Of a stretch of DNA of 64,000 nucleotides, positions 50,606-62,946 are shown one piece after another (position 1 is the first letter of the stretch; every line of letters begins with the position of its first letter). The translations under genes and the position numbers were made by a program. A model generated the notes under the pieces. It was given only the letters and a program-made list of their open reading frames with translations. It did not search any database and was not told the DNA's origin. The stretch is from Tetrahymena thermophila SB210. Its lineage: Eukaryota; Ciliophora; Oligohymenophorea; Hymenostomatida; Tetrahymenidae. The stretch spans positions 62,001-126,000 of the forward strand of contig NW_002476571.1 of NCBI RefSeq assembly GCF_000189635.1. The letters run 5' to 3'.

Positions 50606-52855
50606 TCAATTGTTTTTAGGTTACATTTCTGGGAATTATTCAGTAATTTGAAGATGAGTTACAGTAATTTTATCTTCGGGGTAATAAAGTTCAAATGCAA
50701 ATACGTAGTTTTCGTTAGCATTAATATTTTTAAATCTATCTTTTGGTATAACATTAATGTTATCGTAGTTAGGGTAATCGGCAAAGATGAAAACTTATTA
50801 TGCTACACAGAAATGGATTTCAAATTCTTTGTATTTTTGTCTGACTCCATTTTAATGCAAATAATTTCCTTTCTTTTTAGAGGCTCCAACTCTATCGTCT
50901 TTTAGAGTAAATATAACATCTTGTTGATGCATATATTAAATATCTTTAATTTGTGTTGCTACCAAACCACAGAATTAGTGGTAATTATTGTTTTTGCTAT
51001 CTAGTCTAATACGCATTACATACATTAGTTCATTCATAATTGGAACATTTAAATAGGCAGAGCAGTAACCTTCCTTTGTTTATTTAAAGACAGCATTCTT
51101 TTGAGAGTCGACTCCGACAAGACAAGCAAAATGACTGTCTTTGAATTCTGTCTTTTAGAAAGTTAATTTCATACTTCTTTGCTCTTAAGTCTTAAGCAGT
51201 TCATTTATTTGACTGACTCTTAGGAGTTTCTGTAAGTCTATTTGATAATAAATAAATAAATTTAGATATTATTAATAAAAGAGAATATAGAGTAATCAAA
51301 TAAAGTGTAATCGATGTAAATTAAAGACTTTTCGAATTTCTTCCATGAAAAGCTTATTTAATTGTGGAAAAAAATTTAATTAAAAGGCTTAAGAGGAAAT
51401 GCTTGCTGATTTATTTACTATTTATAAATTAAACGTAAATTTATGTCTTTCATTTACTTTACTTTGATGATTAAATAGAATTTTATGCTTGAAAACAAAC
51501 AAGCTTCAAAAGATTATTTGATTGTAAAAGTAATAAATATTATTTGAAATCTTAAAAGGATGTTGTTGTCTGGAATCTTATTAAAAGAAAGATTTGCTTT
51601 AATTTAATTTAATTAAATTAATGATTTATTTATTTATTTGCTTTTACTTTTATTGATTTGTTTAATTATGGTGGGGAAACAAACTAGCTTGAAATAATGT
51701 AAGGGAATTTAATAATTAATCATTATATTAGTACTAATAATATAATAAATTGAATTTTTATGTACTTTGTACTAAGGAAGGAGATGATTACGTATTTGAT
51801 TTAACAAGTTGATTGTTCTATGGAGACTCTGTCTGATAGGAAGACTCTAAAATATTATTTGTATTTGACTAATTGCTAATTAAAAAGCCTATTTAAGCAT
51901 ACTCTTCTAGTTACTAAGCATTCAAATTTTCAAATGTTAAAGGCTATTTATCTTAAATGAAGGCGTTTTCAATAGATATCTTAGAGAAGTAATTTTTCAA
52001 TTTATAAAGCTTTTATCTGACTTCTCTCAAGAATTAATCATTACAGAAATTAAATTTGTTTGAAAGCAGTCTCATTATGAGATCTATTTGGGGATTTTGG
52101 GATTCTTCAAACAACTTTTCTTCAAAGTTGCTGCTGCATTATGATGAGGGTGGAGTAAAATGAGATTAATAATCATGAACTTCTTCATCATTATCAAGAA
52201 CAAAGAAATTTATTTATTTAATAGAATCAAGGATTCTTAATTGAATTTCATTTGGTCTTTCAAAGTCGAATAAGCAATTCATCTCTTCGTGTTATTTAAT
52301 GGCAACAGAAAGTTTGTCAGAGTTGTATTAAATAGCCTCGTATTTTTATTATATGAATTCTACTAATCTCTATTAAGAATATTCATCTGTAGAATTAATA
52401 ACCAACTTTTTAAATGTATCCAAATTAGCTATTTCTTCGTAAATAGATTTTACAGTTCTGCTTGTATCGCAGTAGACTCCAGATAAATAAAGCATTTGCT
52501 CTTTGTGCTGTTAAATTTATTCCTTTATTTTTCTCTCCATTTCATCGAAGAAAATCTCTATTTTTCTTTCTATTTCTTTCTTTGGGTATTTAGATTCAGT
52601 TTCGTTGTATACCTTTGCGACTTTCTGCAAAATATTTTCTTAGTCTCTCAATGGAGGCCACTTTTCCAAAACAGTTTTATCATCTGCAGCCTCAACAATT
52701 TCTTTAATTGTAATCAGAGAGTGAGTATTGATGTTTTCGCTTGTGATACATTTCCAACATTTATAGATTTAAGCACTAGAAGGACTTTATTCGCACAATA
52801 TAGCTTCACAAGAGTATTTAGTGTGTATAGGACAAGTCTTGTAAGTGGTAGGCAT
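50606..52855 (-). CDS. B-box-like zinc / coiled-coil protein, second family member
   Basis: Two exons, 52855-51766 and 51237-50606, with a 528-base intron in phase 1. They sum to 1,722 bases (573 residues). The N-terminus has C8, H11, C21, C33 and C36 (C-x2-H-x9-C-x11-C-x2-C), the same spacing class as in 19818-21515. Residues about 80-160 are coiled coil (KKEIERKIEIFFDEMERKIK). Residues about 385-570 are beta-rich: HFACLVGVDSQKN, QVFIFADYPNYDNINV and YVFAFELYYPEDKITVTHL. These match the DYPSYKNV and Y-x-FGF-x2-Y-x2-DQTI motifs of the other gene. The conserved domain is encoded almost entirely by exon 2. TRIM-like layout without a RING; function unknown. Confidence 0.8.
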
Positions 52856-55800
52856 TGTAAATATTGTGTGTATTACAAATAAGAATAAATAATTATTTAT
52901 TTAATTAAATTATCTTTCTTTAATTTTTCTAATTTTTGTTTCAATTAATTAATAATAAAGTAGTCATTCATACTCGCATTTAAAACTTGATAGGCCAAAT
53001 CAAAAATAGAAAGAAAGAATCTATTTTAAATTATTATTAAATATTATGTATGTATGATTTAATTCCATAAATGAATAAATTAAATATAATTTTCAAATTA
53101 CATAAAATTTTAACACTCACCATTAATAATAATATGCAATTAATTTTTTTTCCATAATTTGCATAATTTAATATCTATTAGAAAAGCTATTAAAAAAGTT
53201 ATTTACTTGATGAATTCTAATCAGGTTTTTTTTGTAAAGATTTTCTCAAAGAAATATGCATAGACTCTTCTTAATTGCAATGTATTCTTATAAGTAAAAA
53301 AAAATGAAGAAAAATAAATTATTTCCAATAAGAAATGAATATACCAGTTTTTGATAAAATTTGATCAAAATTTAATCTATCTTTTCTTCTATTTTATGTA
53401 AAAAATAAAGTTTTTATTAATAAAATGTTAATTATTAAAAAAAAACATTTCTCTTATAAAACTAATCACTTACTTTTCACTTTATCTTTTTACCTTAAAA
53501 ACATTCACTTAATATGATAATACGTATTTAATTAAAATAGGCAAAAAACTTATTTTTATTTTATTATTCAATTTACTCTCTGTAGAAAAGCTTATTGTTT
53601 GATCAAATTACTGCTGATTTAAAATCAAATTTCTTATCAATGTCTAGTTTTTTTAAATTTTTATTCAATATATTTAAATATTCTTCATTTTGATATGGAA
53701 TATCAATCAAACATCATTTAATAAAATTTTCTAATCCCAAAGGTGATTGTTTAAAAGTCTATCTATTATGAAATAAAATCTAATTCACCATTTAATATAC
53801 TTTAAATTATCATAATTAAAGAATCTCTTAATTCATTTAAACATTAACAGATATGAAATCAAGATGAAAAAAAAAAATTTTTTTTGGTAAAATGAGAGAA
53901 AAATAAATGAAAGAGGAAATACAATAATAATTCTAAATAATCTAAAAGTCAAGATTACTTTTTACGTTTTAGGTTTGTATATTAAATTCAATTAAAAAAA
54001 TGTTAATAGAAATTGAGATATTTTTTTATTAATAACATATTATTCAATATATTATATTGCATATTATTATTATAAGGTACGCAATATTTTATGCGTTATT
54101 TTTGAGGCTTTACTATTAACTGAATTTTTAATATGACACTAAAGCAGTTTATTCATCATATCAGTAATAGATAAAAATAGATCAATCAAATCAATTTTAA
54201 GTTAAATAAATCATTTCATAAATGACTAATTTCCAATTAAAGAAAATTGATATTTATAGAGCACATTTAATTATTTTTCATTAATCAATTTTTGATTTAA
54301 ATAAAAAGTTTATTATCTATATTTTATCTTTAAATACATAAAAATTATTTTAAATTTCAAATCTAATTTAAAAAATAAATAAATTAATGAACATTTTTAG
54401 AATTGATAAATAAATTAATTTAATATTTTAAAATAGATATAATTTATTCTGTCCGGTATAAAATTAGAAAATTGGCAAAAGATAATTATTGTAACTCATA
54501 AAATAATTGGATGATGAAAATTTAGTGCTTAATCAAAGTTTTTGGCTTAGAAGTTTTTAAAATATATTTGCTTACTTTTATAATAATTGAACATCCTCAA
54601 TTTTTATTTTGTAAATCAAAAATTAATTATTTTGATTTTTGATAAAACAAAATTAATTTTGACCAGGCAATTCATAACCTTATCAGCAAAAATAAAAATA
54701 TCAAATAATAACTAGCGTATGGATACCAGCTTTAATTTTTAATTTATTACACACTAATCCTTTAAAAATTTTTATAGCAAATAGCAAATTAATTAATGAT
54801 TATGATTCATAACATACCTAAATAAATTAGGATTTCTCTATGTTTGCATTTTTAAAAATAAATAAACTTTTAAAACAGGTCATAATTTAATTGATTAAAA
54901 ATAAATAAAGTTTGATTGAAATTTGCATTATTCTCCATGAAAATGTTAGTTGGTTAGTTAGTTTTTCATTTTTTCTTACTTTTTTAGAAAAAATAATAGT
55001 AAAATAATCCATTTTTAAGTAAAAATTAATATTATTAATAAATATCATAATTATATTTTGATTATTAGAAATAAAGAACAAATTAATTTAGAAAGAGAGA
55101 AAATTATAACCTTTCATATTTATATTCTGCTAAATAATTATTTTACTATTAAAACTTCTTGTTAGAATGAGCTTAAATAAAAATTTCATCGATTTATAAA
55201 TTAAAGTATTCATTTTTCATGTTTATTCCTAAAAATAAATTTCATTTATCCTTCAAAAGAATATATTCAAAAAATTATCATTATAAGATATATTTTTTGG
55301 ATAAATAATTAACATCCTATTTGTTAAATTTATATGAAAAAAATAAATCGATTGATTAATTAAAAATAACTAAATTAAAGCTAATTTTTTCTTAATTTTG
55401 AAATATGAATTCTTGCTGTGCCTTTTTTTAAATCTAAATTTTTTTTTTTCGATTTATTTGAATTTGGTTTTATATACTAAATGTTAAAAATATTTAAAAT
55501 ATTTTAATTTTCTCTATTTTTCGATTCTCTAATTATTTAAATTATTATTTATAAATGATCTCATAAACAAACATAAATATTTTTAGAGTTAAAATATTTT
55601 GTTAAAATTAAATAAATTTTAATAAAAGAAGAGTTTTATATAAATTTAATAAAATAAGTATCAAGTTAAAAAGAACAAATAGATAAATAAGCAGTAGTAA
55701 TAATTAGAAACACATAAATTTATTTAGAGATTAGTAAAAGTTAATTTTGATTAGTTAAATTTGAATAAGCCCTTGAGCATTTTAATGAATATAAATAAAG

Positions 55801-56522
55801 TAAAGTACTTACTTTGACAATCGAAGTGAGAAAAAGTGATTGTATTTTAAATTGAATATTCATAAAAAGTATTATTTATTTAATTGTCGATTAATATTTA
55901 CAAAAAAAATTTGATTGGAAACTTTTGAGATTTTAGTTTTTTTAAATCGAATTTTATATTAATTTTAATATTTTGATAATCATTTTCACCAAAAATTATT
56001 TTAATTTTTTGCCATTAAGGTTTGTAGGAGTTTAAAGAGTTAGAAAGGTAATAATTAATAAGGATTTACTTTAATTTAATAATTAAAAAAAAATTTACAG
56101 TTAGAGTATGAAAAGATTAGTTAAAATATTTAATTTATCTTTAATGAATTAATCAATTTCATTATGTTGGGTTAAAACAAATAATCTTATTTAGAAAATT
56201 TAAAATTTTAGCTTATTATACTAAAATCTTAAAAAATTAATTTTTTAAATAATTCAGCCTAAGTTTTTGTATATCACTAATAGTTATAATTAAAATATCA
56301 AATTAAAACACCATCACTTTTATCTTTGTCATCGTTAAAATGTAACATAGTAAATCAAAATTAGAGATGTTAAATGGTTAACCGAGTCCGTCTTTTTAAA
56401 TTTTAATAAATTTAAATTAAGGACGAAGGACTATGAAAAATTTTTTCCAAAGGATTAGGAAGGACTTAAAAAATCTAAGAATAAAAAATTCCCATTAAAA
56501 AATTAATGTGTCCCTGCTGTGA

Positions 56523-56537
56523 CCCCCCCCCCTCCCC
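56523..56537. repeat. C-rich tract in A/T DNA
   Basis: Ten C, one T, then four C. The flanks (GTCCCTGCTGTGA on the left) are also GC-richer than anything else within several kilobases. On the minus strand it is a G-run that could form a quadruplex. Confidence 0.75.
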
Positions 56538-57115
56538 ATTTAAATCATCACTAATAAATTACTAATGATGGTTATTTATTGCAAAGTGCTACATTAAATA
56601 GCGAGTAAATTTTTGAAATATTATTAAAAAAAAATAAATATTAAAAATCTGAAATAGTTTATTTATTTTTACTTTTAATTTTAAATTATTAAGTTTTTAA
56701 ATATTGAATAAATATGAATAATTTTGAAATGATTATACTTTTACCAATTTATCGTATTATTTATGACTCAACCATATAATACTCTATTTATTTTGTTTGG
56801 ATATTGATTTCATTTAAATTTTATATAAAAAAATTTAAAAATTTAGAATTATTTAGAATGATTAATTATTCTGATGCAAATCAAGCAAAGAAAGAATAAA
56901 CTTAAAGTGGTTTCAAGTTTTTTATATGAGAAAATTAAAATATGTTTAAATAATTATTTTTACTATGTTAAATAATTTTATTTTTCAAAATTATTGCAGT
57001 AAAAATTAATAAAATGCTTTTTTTTATTAAAATTTTTTAAAGGTTTTAAAATTTATTTAAATCAGATTTTTGATGTTAAACTTTTTTAAATATTCTCTTT
57101 ATTTTATGTTAGCTG

Positions 57116-58090
57116 TCTTTGCTTTTATTTTTTTTCTTTAAAGGAAATTTGTAATAGTTTTTAAAATAATTATAAATTAGTTAATTGCATAATTTCTCTT
57201 AATAAATATTCAAAATTTAAAACTAAAATATTCAGTTTTAAATAGATAGTTCAAATGAAATTAATTCGTATTTTGATAGATTAAAAATATATATTTATTT
57301 AAATAGCAATTAGAATAATTAACAAATTATTCAATTAGTTAACGATTCTTTAATTAATTGATTATTTAAACACAAAATTAGAATATCTATCTATCAATTG
57401 TTTTTCGTATTTCATACATTAATCAAATTTTAAAAAATTAATACCAAATCTGATATCTTACAAGTTTTTTTTACGCTTATTTTTGAAGTAAAAGTTTGCT
57501 AGTATCGTCATCATAATGCATTATTTCTAAACTTAAATGTTTTTTAAAATAATTATTAATTAGTTAATCACATAATTTCTCTTAATAAATATTCAAAATT
57601 TAAAACTAAAATATTCAGTTTTAAAAATATAGTTCAAATGAAATTAATTCCTATATGATAGATAAAAAATATATATTTATTTAAATAGCAATTAGTATAT
57701 TTAACAAATTATCCAATTAGTTAACGATTCTTTAATTAATTGATTATTTAAACAGAAAATTAGAATATCTATCAATTTTTTTTCGTATTTCATACATTAA
57801 TCAAATTTTTAAAAATTAATTAATACCTAATCTGATGTCTTACAAGTTTTTTTTTGAAGTTAAAGTTAGCTAGTATCGTCATCATAATGCATTATTTCTA
57901 AACTTAAATGAATTAAATCTTCAAATTATGTTAATAACCTTTGCTTTTGTTTGATAATTTTACTTATTTTTCTTTTAAAGAAAATGATAAAAAGATTTAA
58001 ATAATCATTAGTTAGTTGATTGGTTATTTTCTCCTATATATTCATTCATAGATATTAAAAATTTAGATTAAAGATATTTAGTTTTTAAAA
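57116..58090. repeat. Tandem noncoding repeat, two good copies plus a decayed third
   Basis: 57158-57539 and 57541-57910 are direct repeats of about 375 bases. Both contain ATTTCTCTTAATAAATATTC, GTTAACGATTCTTTAATTAA and GCTAGTATCGTCATCATAAT. A third, weaker partial copy runs from about 57950 to 58090 (TTTGCTTTTGTTTG..., ATATTTAGTTTTT), matching 57116-57240. Coding potential is nil. It lies 300 bases before the start of the beta-helix membrane gene. Confidence 0.75.
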
Positions 58091-58392
58091 AAATTCAAAA
58101 AAAATTAACGTAACTAATTTAATCCATTAAAAATTATAGGAGAATTAATTTAAATATTATAATCAAAACAATCTATTGAATTAATAAAACAGTCTATAAT
58201 GATCGTCATTATTTACAGAATTATACAAATATTATTATTTTCTGTATAATCTTTCTTTTATCAAAATTTAAAATAATAATAGAGGGTATTTTATTTAAAT
58301 TTTACAATACCTCTTTAAGTATAAATTGCCTGGGTTTAAGTATTAATATAAAAATATAATCAAATAAAACTCAAAACAATTAAAAAGTAATA

Positions 58393-61300
58393 ATGGTGCT
58401 AAAATTGTGCTTTCTATTGGCAATTATTTTAATTGATTCTTGCTTTTGCGACAGCGGCTAAGTTATCAAAAAAATATTAGATGATCAGAATGTGGGATAC
58501 AGATTCTCTAATAATTGCTTTTAATTAACTGATATACCATCCTAAGGTATAGATTTCATTGTTTTAAATGAAAAAATAAGTTAACAATTAGTAATTACTA
58601 ATAAATAGACTGTTATTTTTAAATAATTTATTCTCTCAAATGTCATCATTGATTTGAGAGCGAATTAAAGCTTTTTATATCTAATGGACTTAACAAAAAT
58701 AACTATACAAAATCTCTATCTCTTTGATGTAGAAAGTTAAAATTTAATTTTCGAATTATCAGATGGATAAAATTTTGAGATTTTTTTATCGTTAATAATA
58801 AATTCTAAACTGTATTCTGGTTTTTCTTTCGCAAAAGATTTTTAATCATTTTATGTAGATAATCAATAAGTTGATACTTTTACAATTCTAAACTGTTAAG
58901 AATATTTTTATTTGTTTTAGAACAACACTTAGACAACCATTTCAAATTCTAAATTTGAAAGAAATGTGTAATCTTTCTCTAAAACAACTAATTCTAATTA
59001 GATATTAGAATATTTTTATCGCTTTAATAATTAATCAAATTCTTCTAATAATTTTTAGTAGTTTGATTAAAATTCAGATTCAGATTAAGAACCAAGTAGC
59101 GGCGAGTAGCAAATTAGCTAAAAGGCATAAGTTAATTTTATACAAATAGTTTAAAATGGAAATTTTACTATCCAAAAAGTCTATGCTGATTTTAGCGGCT
59201 AAAATATAAAATTTATTCAACAGAAATAATATTAACAATATGATATTGTTAAAATTGAAGATAGCACATTTAGAAATATGAGGAGTATTACTTCTGGTGG
59301 TTGCATTAATCTTTTAGATTATACACTCATATTAAGTAATGTTATTTTTGATTCTTGCAAAAGTGAGATGTTTGGTGGTGCTGTATATGTCAGAAAAATC
59401 ATAATAAACGAAGTATCGACCATTAAAAATTGCAAAGCCAAAATAGCTGGAGGCGTTTTTAAAATTTTCAGAGATGACTAAGATATCCCAAAAATTAATT
59501 TTATTAATAACAAAGCAGCTATTTCTTCTGATGACTATATTTAATCAAATTAATAGACAAGTGACTAGAGTCCTATTAAAAACATCAATATTTTTGAGTT
59601 GCATTCTATGTATGAATTGCATTTAGATTTAGTCGGTACAGAGCTTTTTATGATAAATAATCCAATATACATCTAAAAAGATTAAACTACTTATAAAAGT
59701 GAATTAAGAAAAGATTTTTTATATTTAATAAGACTGAAAGTAGAATATAAATAAGATAATTAATAGTTTAATGTTAATGAATTTGATAATGACTAGTATT
59801 TGGGTAACCTTTTTGATCTTCTATCACCTGAAGTCAATTAATATTTTCTTACATATGAAGTTGATGGCTTGAACTATCCATACTTAATCACTCAGTATTA
59901 AGAGTATTTTAATTGTTCAAGCATAGGAATTCCCATTAATAATAAGTTTCTCTTTTAATTCTAATATTTTACTGGGATAGCTAATGAGAGGAAAGCCTGT
60001 TTTTAATTTATTAATTCTTGTTTTGCTGGTATGGAAAAGACCATAAACTAAAAAACTTTAGAAACATAGTGCAAATACTGTCCATTTTATGAATTTAGTA
60101 GTGATGCTGGTTAATCTTGCTAACTTTGCGACAAAAATTTTTATGATAAATGCTACGCTAATATAACTTAACTGAAAAGTAATTATTGGAGAGCTGATAA
60201 TTAGTAACTAAACAACGTTTAACAATGCTCACTAAACAAAAAAAGTTGTAATGGGGTAAATAGAAAAGGGTATGGAAATTAATTGTGCTCTGAAGGATAT
60301 ATTGGTGATTAATGCCTTGCTTGTGACGTTGAAGGATCTTACTGGAATGAACCATATGGTTAAATAGGATAATTCTAATGTATCAAGTGTAGCTCAATGT
60401 AAAATAATAGTCGTATCATATTCACATTAATGGCATTCTTCATTATTTTTTTTTTCATAACAATTTTGAGCAACTATGAAAGAATGAAAAATCATGTTTA
60501 TAGAAGATATCTTTCTTATTATTTCAAAAAAATATACATTGGAAATAGTTTTCTCTAGAAGGAGCAAGCTTCCTTCTTTGTAAAAATCCTGTTTTTTAAT
60601 GTTTAAATGTAGTTTTTAACTTACTCTTTTGTTCATTTTGATGAAAATGATCACTCTTACAATAGTATAATTTATAAATACTTAAATCCTTTAAAAAGTG
60701 AAGAAGGAGGTGCTATTTCCATTGATTGTTTTTTATAAGGTTACAATTTTAATCATTAGAGTCTTGCACTAGAAAAGATCTTAATATGCTTTTTAGGTCC
60801 GATTGCCTTAAATGCTGCATTACTTTTTATTTTAGTTCTTATCAGTTGCAAAACGAATAAAAATAAGTTTTTTATTCTTATATAAAGCATGACATACACT
60901 ACAGTTTTTATGTTTTAGTCTACTATTATCAAATACTCAATAGATTCCGTTTAATGCATTTAGCTAAAAACTAATTAATATCTAATGATTGATAGAACCA
61001 TTCAATGCAATGGAAATAATTTGAATATAAGTTTGAAAATTATGTGCGCCTTAAATATAATTCTGTACATTATTTTACCACCTTTGCTGATTTTTATTCA
61101 TATATATAGAAAAAGAAATCATTTAGAGTAAAGCAAAGTCACTTTATATTTTGGATTTATGTATGATGAGTACAGAAGATAATTTTACTATTGGGAATTC
61201 ATTAAAATTTTATTGAATACCTTTTTATCAGTTTTAATTACATTGGGAAAGACTTAACCTATGTTTTGTAGTTTGATTTACTGTGCAACTTTGTCAATCT

Positions 61301-61737
61301 ATGCTTTACTTGTATCAATTTACAAACCATTTTAGTAGCGTCATCTAAACTAAACAGAGTAGTTATCTATTAGTATCTCTATCATCTATTAGATCTCTTG
61401 TATGTCACTTGAATTAACTTTCACATCTGAATATTCATACGATTCTTAATAATTTTGCAAAATATTATCACTTTTCTTTTATTATTTTGCTGAAGCAATT
61501 CAATATATCTTCTATTTCACCATGATTTTAATGATACTTATTAAATTCACATAACAATTAAAAATATTCTGCAAATAATTATACTATAAAATTGCAGAAT
61601 ATTTGGGTTATAAAAAGGAGGAGAATGAGCCATAATATAATAATAGAGTATAATTAAATTTACTAAGAGTAAGAAATTTAGTTAGAAATGAGATTATTCC
61701 ATATTAAAATTATATTTTAATAATAAATAATATTTGA
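58393..61737 (+). CDS. Multi-span membrane protein with beta-helix-like, Cys-rich ectodomain
   Basis: One frame of 3,345 bases (1,114 residues), ATG at 58393, TGA at 61735-61737. A signal peptide (MVLKLCFLLAIILIDSCFC) leads to an ectodomain of about 650 residues. Its middle has short strand-turn units typical of right-handed beta-helices (VVKIEDSTFRNMRSITSGG, VIFDSCKSEMFGGAVYV, IKNCKAKIAGGVFKI). A Cys-rich stretch at about 540-670 has CKYCPFYEF, CQLCDKNFYDKCY, CSEGYIGDQCLACD and CIKCSS. About eight membrane helices follow: 676-696, 796-820, 823-848, 881-906, two within 933-976, 992-1012 and 1024-1053. A basic tail ends it. Large families with this layout exist in ciliates without known function; a receptor or channel-like role is inference only. 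Intronless. Confidence 0.82.
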
Positions 61738-62946
61738 ATAATAGTTTTTTTATTCTTCATGTATTTAAAAAAGTTCAGTTTTAAATATCAAAGATTGCTT
61801 AGAATTAATTTGTACACTTTTTAAAAATTTATTAATAGATTTTTTTAAGGAAGACTAAAATATAAAAAATTTTAATATAATTTATATCAACGTTAAAGTT
61901 GTAACTAGATTATCTCTATTTTTTTATATTTCTATAAAAATCAGAATGAAATGTTTTTTTTATTTGATATATTTTGATTTTGATTATTATAATACCTTAA
62001 ATCTTCAAAAATTAACAACAACACCTACTCATATTTTATTAATTTATAATCGTGGTATAATTTCATAAATTATTTTTTTATAACCTATAATTGTAGATGA
62101 TAACAATAAGAAAGTGTGTTACTTAATATTTTTTGGTTATCTGTTATTATATATAAAGATATTAACTTATAAATGCATAACTATCAGCAATAACTTGAAA
62201 AGAATATAAAAAGATAAAAGTTAAGAGATAATCTAAGCTATAGTAAACACTTTTAAATATCTTTTATACATTTTTAAAAGCATCTTTTCATTTATAATAC
62301 AGGTTTAAAAAATACCAGCTCATGAAACAGTTTTTTTTAAAATTAAACTTAATATTTTATTATGTTTTTAAATTAAATATTTTTAATATATTTCTGGCTA
62401 TTTCATTATAAATTAGAATTTGTTAGCCTTCTTAACATTAAACACATATTTTTTTTATTATAAACAACTTAAGAAATTCTAAATGACTTTTATTTTTATT
62501 TTTTAAAATAAATAAGAAAAATATTTTATTTCATTTTAATTTATAAATTCAAATAAAAAATAACTAAAAATGTTGTATGTTGCTTTATGAATTTATTTAT
62601 ATTTATTGATTAAAAAATATGTAAGCAAATATGTGAGTATCAAAATGTTAGGTTTATAAAATTTGTTGTAAATAAGACAGTATTACCGCAAGCGTATTAA
62701 AGCAAATAATAAATCTTAAATTAATAAATTTCGAAAGTTAAACATTAGAATGAAATTCTTTACATTTACTTTTGTAAATAAACAAACAAAAAAATTAGAT
62801 TTTGATAAATTGACTGATTTTATTTTGTTTGATAAATAATTAAGGAAGGATTTAATGATAGATTGATTTATTGATTAATTAACTAATTAGCAATTATTTA
62901 TAAGTTATTTTGAAAGGTTTAGAAAGTATTTTATATAGACATTTGT
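61738..62946. other. Convergent AT-rich intergenic region
   Basis: About 1.2 kb between two stop codons facing each other. No coding signal and no repeats beyond homopolymers. Confidence 0.5.

Larger units (their letters stand above)
52856..58392. other. Gene-poor region of 5.5 kb
   Basis: Flanked by two divergent starts, so two promoters lie at its ends. I found no frame of protein-like composition. Notable contents are a C-tract at 56523-56537 and a tandem repeat at about 57116-58090, listed separately. The rest is featureless A/T. Confidence 0.55.

Noticed and set aside
52496-52882. Plus-strand frame of 128 residues
   Set aside because: Antisense to the B-box-like gene, whose zinc and coiled-coil codons explain the sequence fully.
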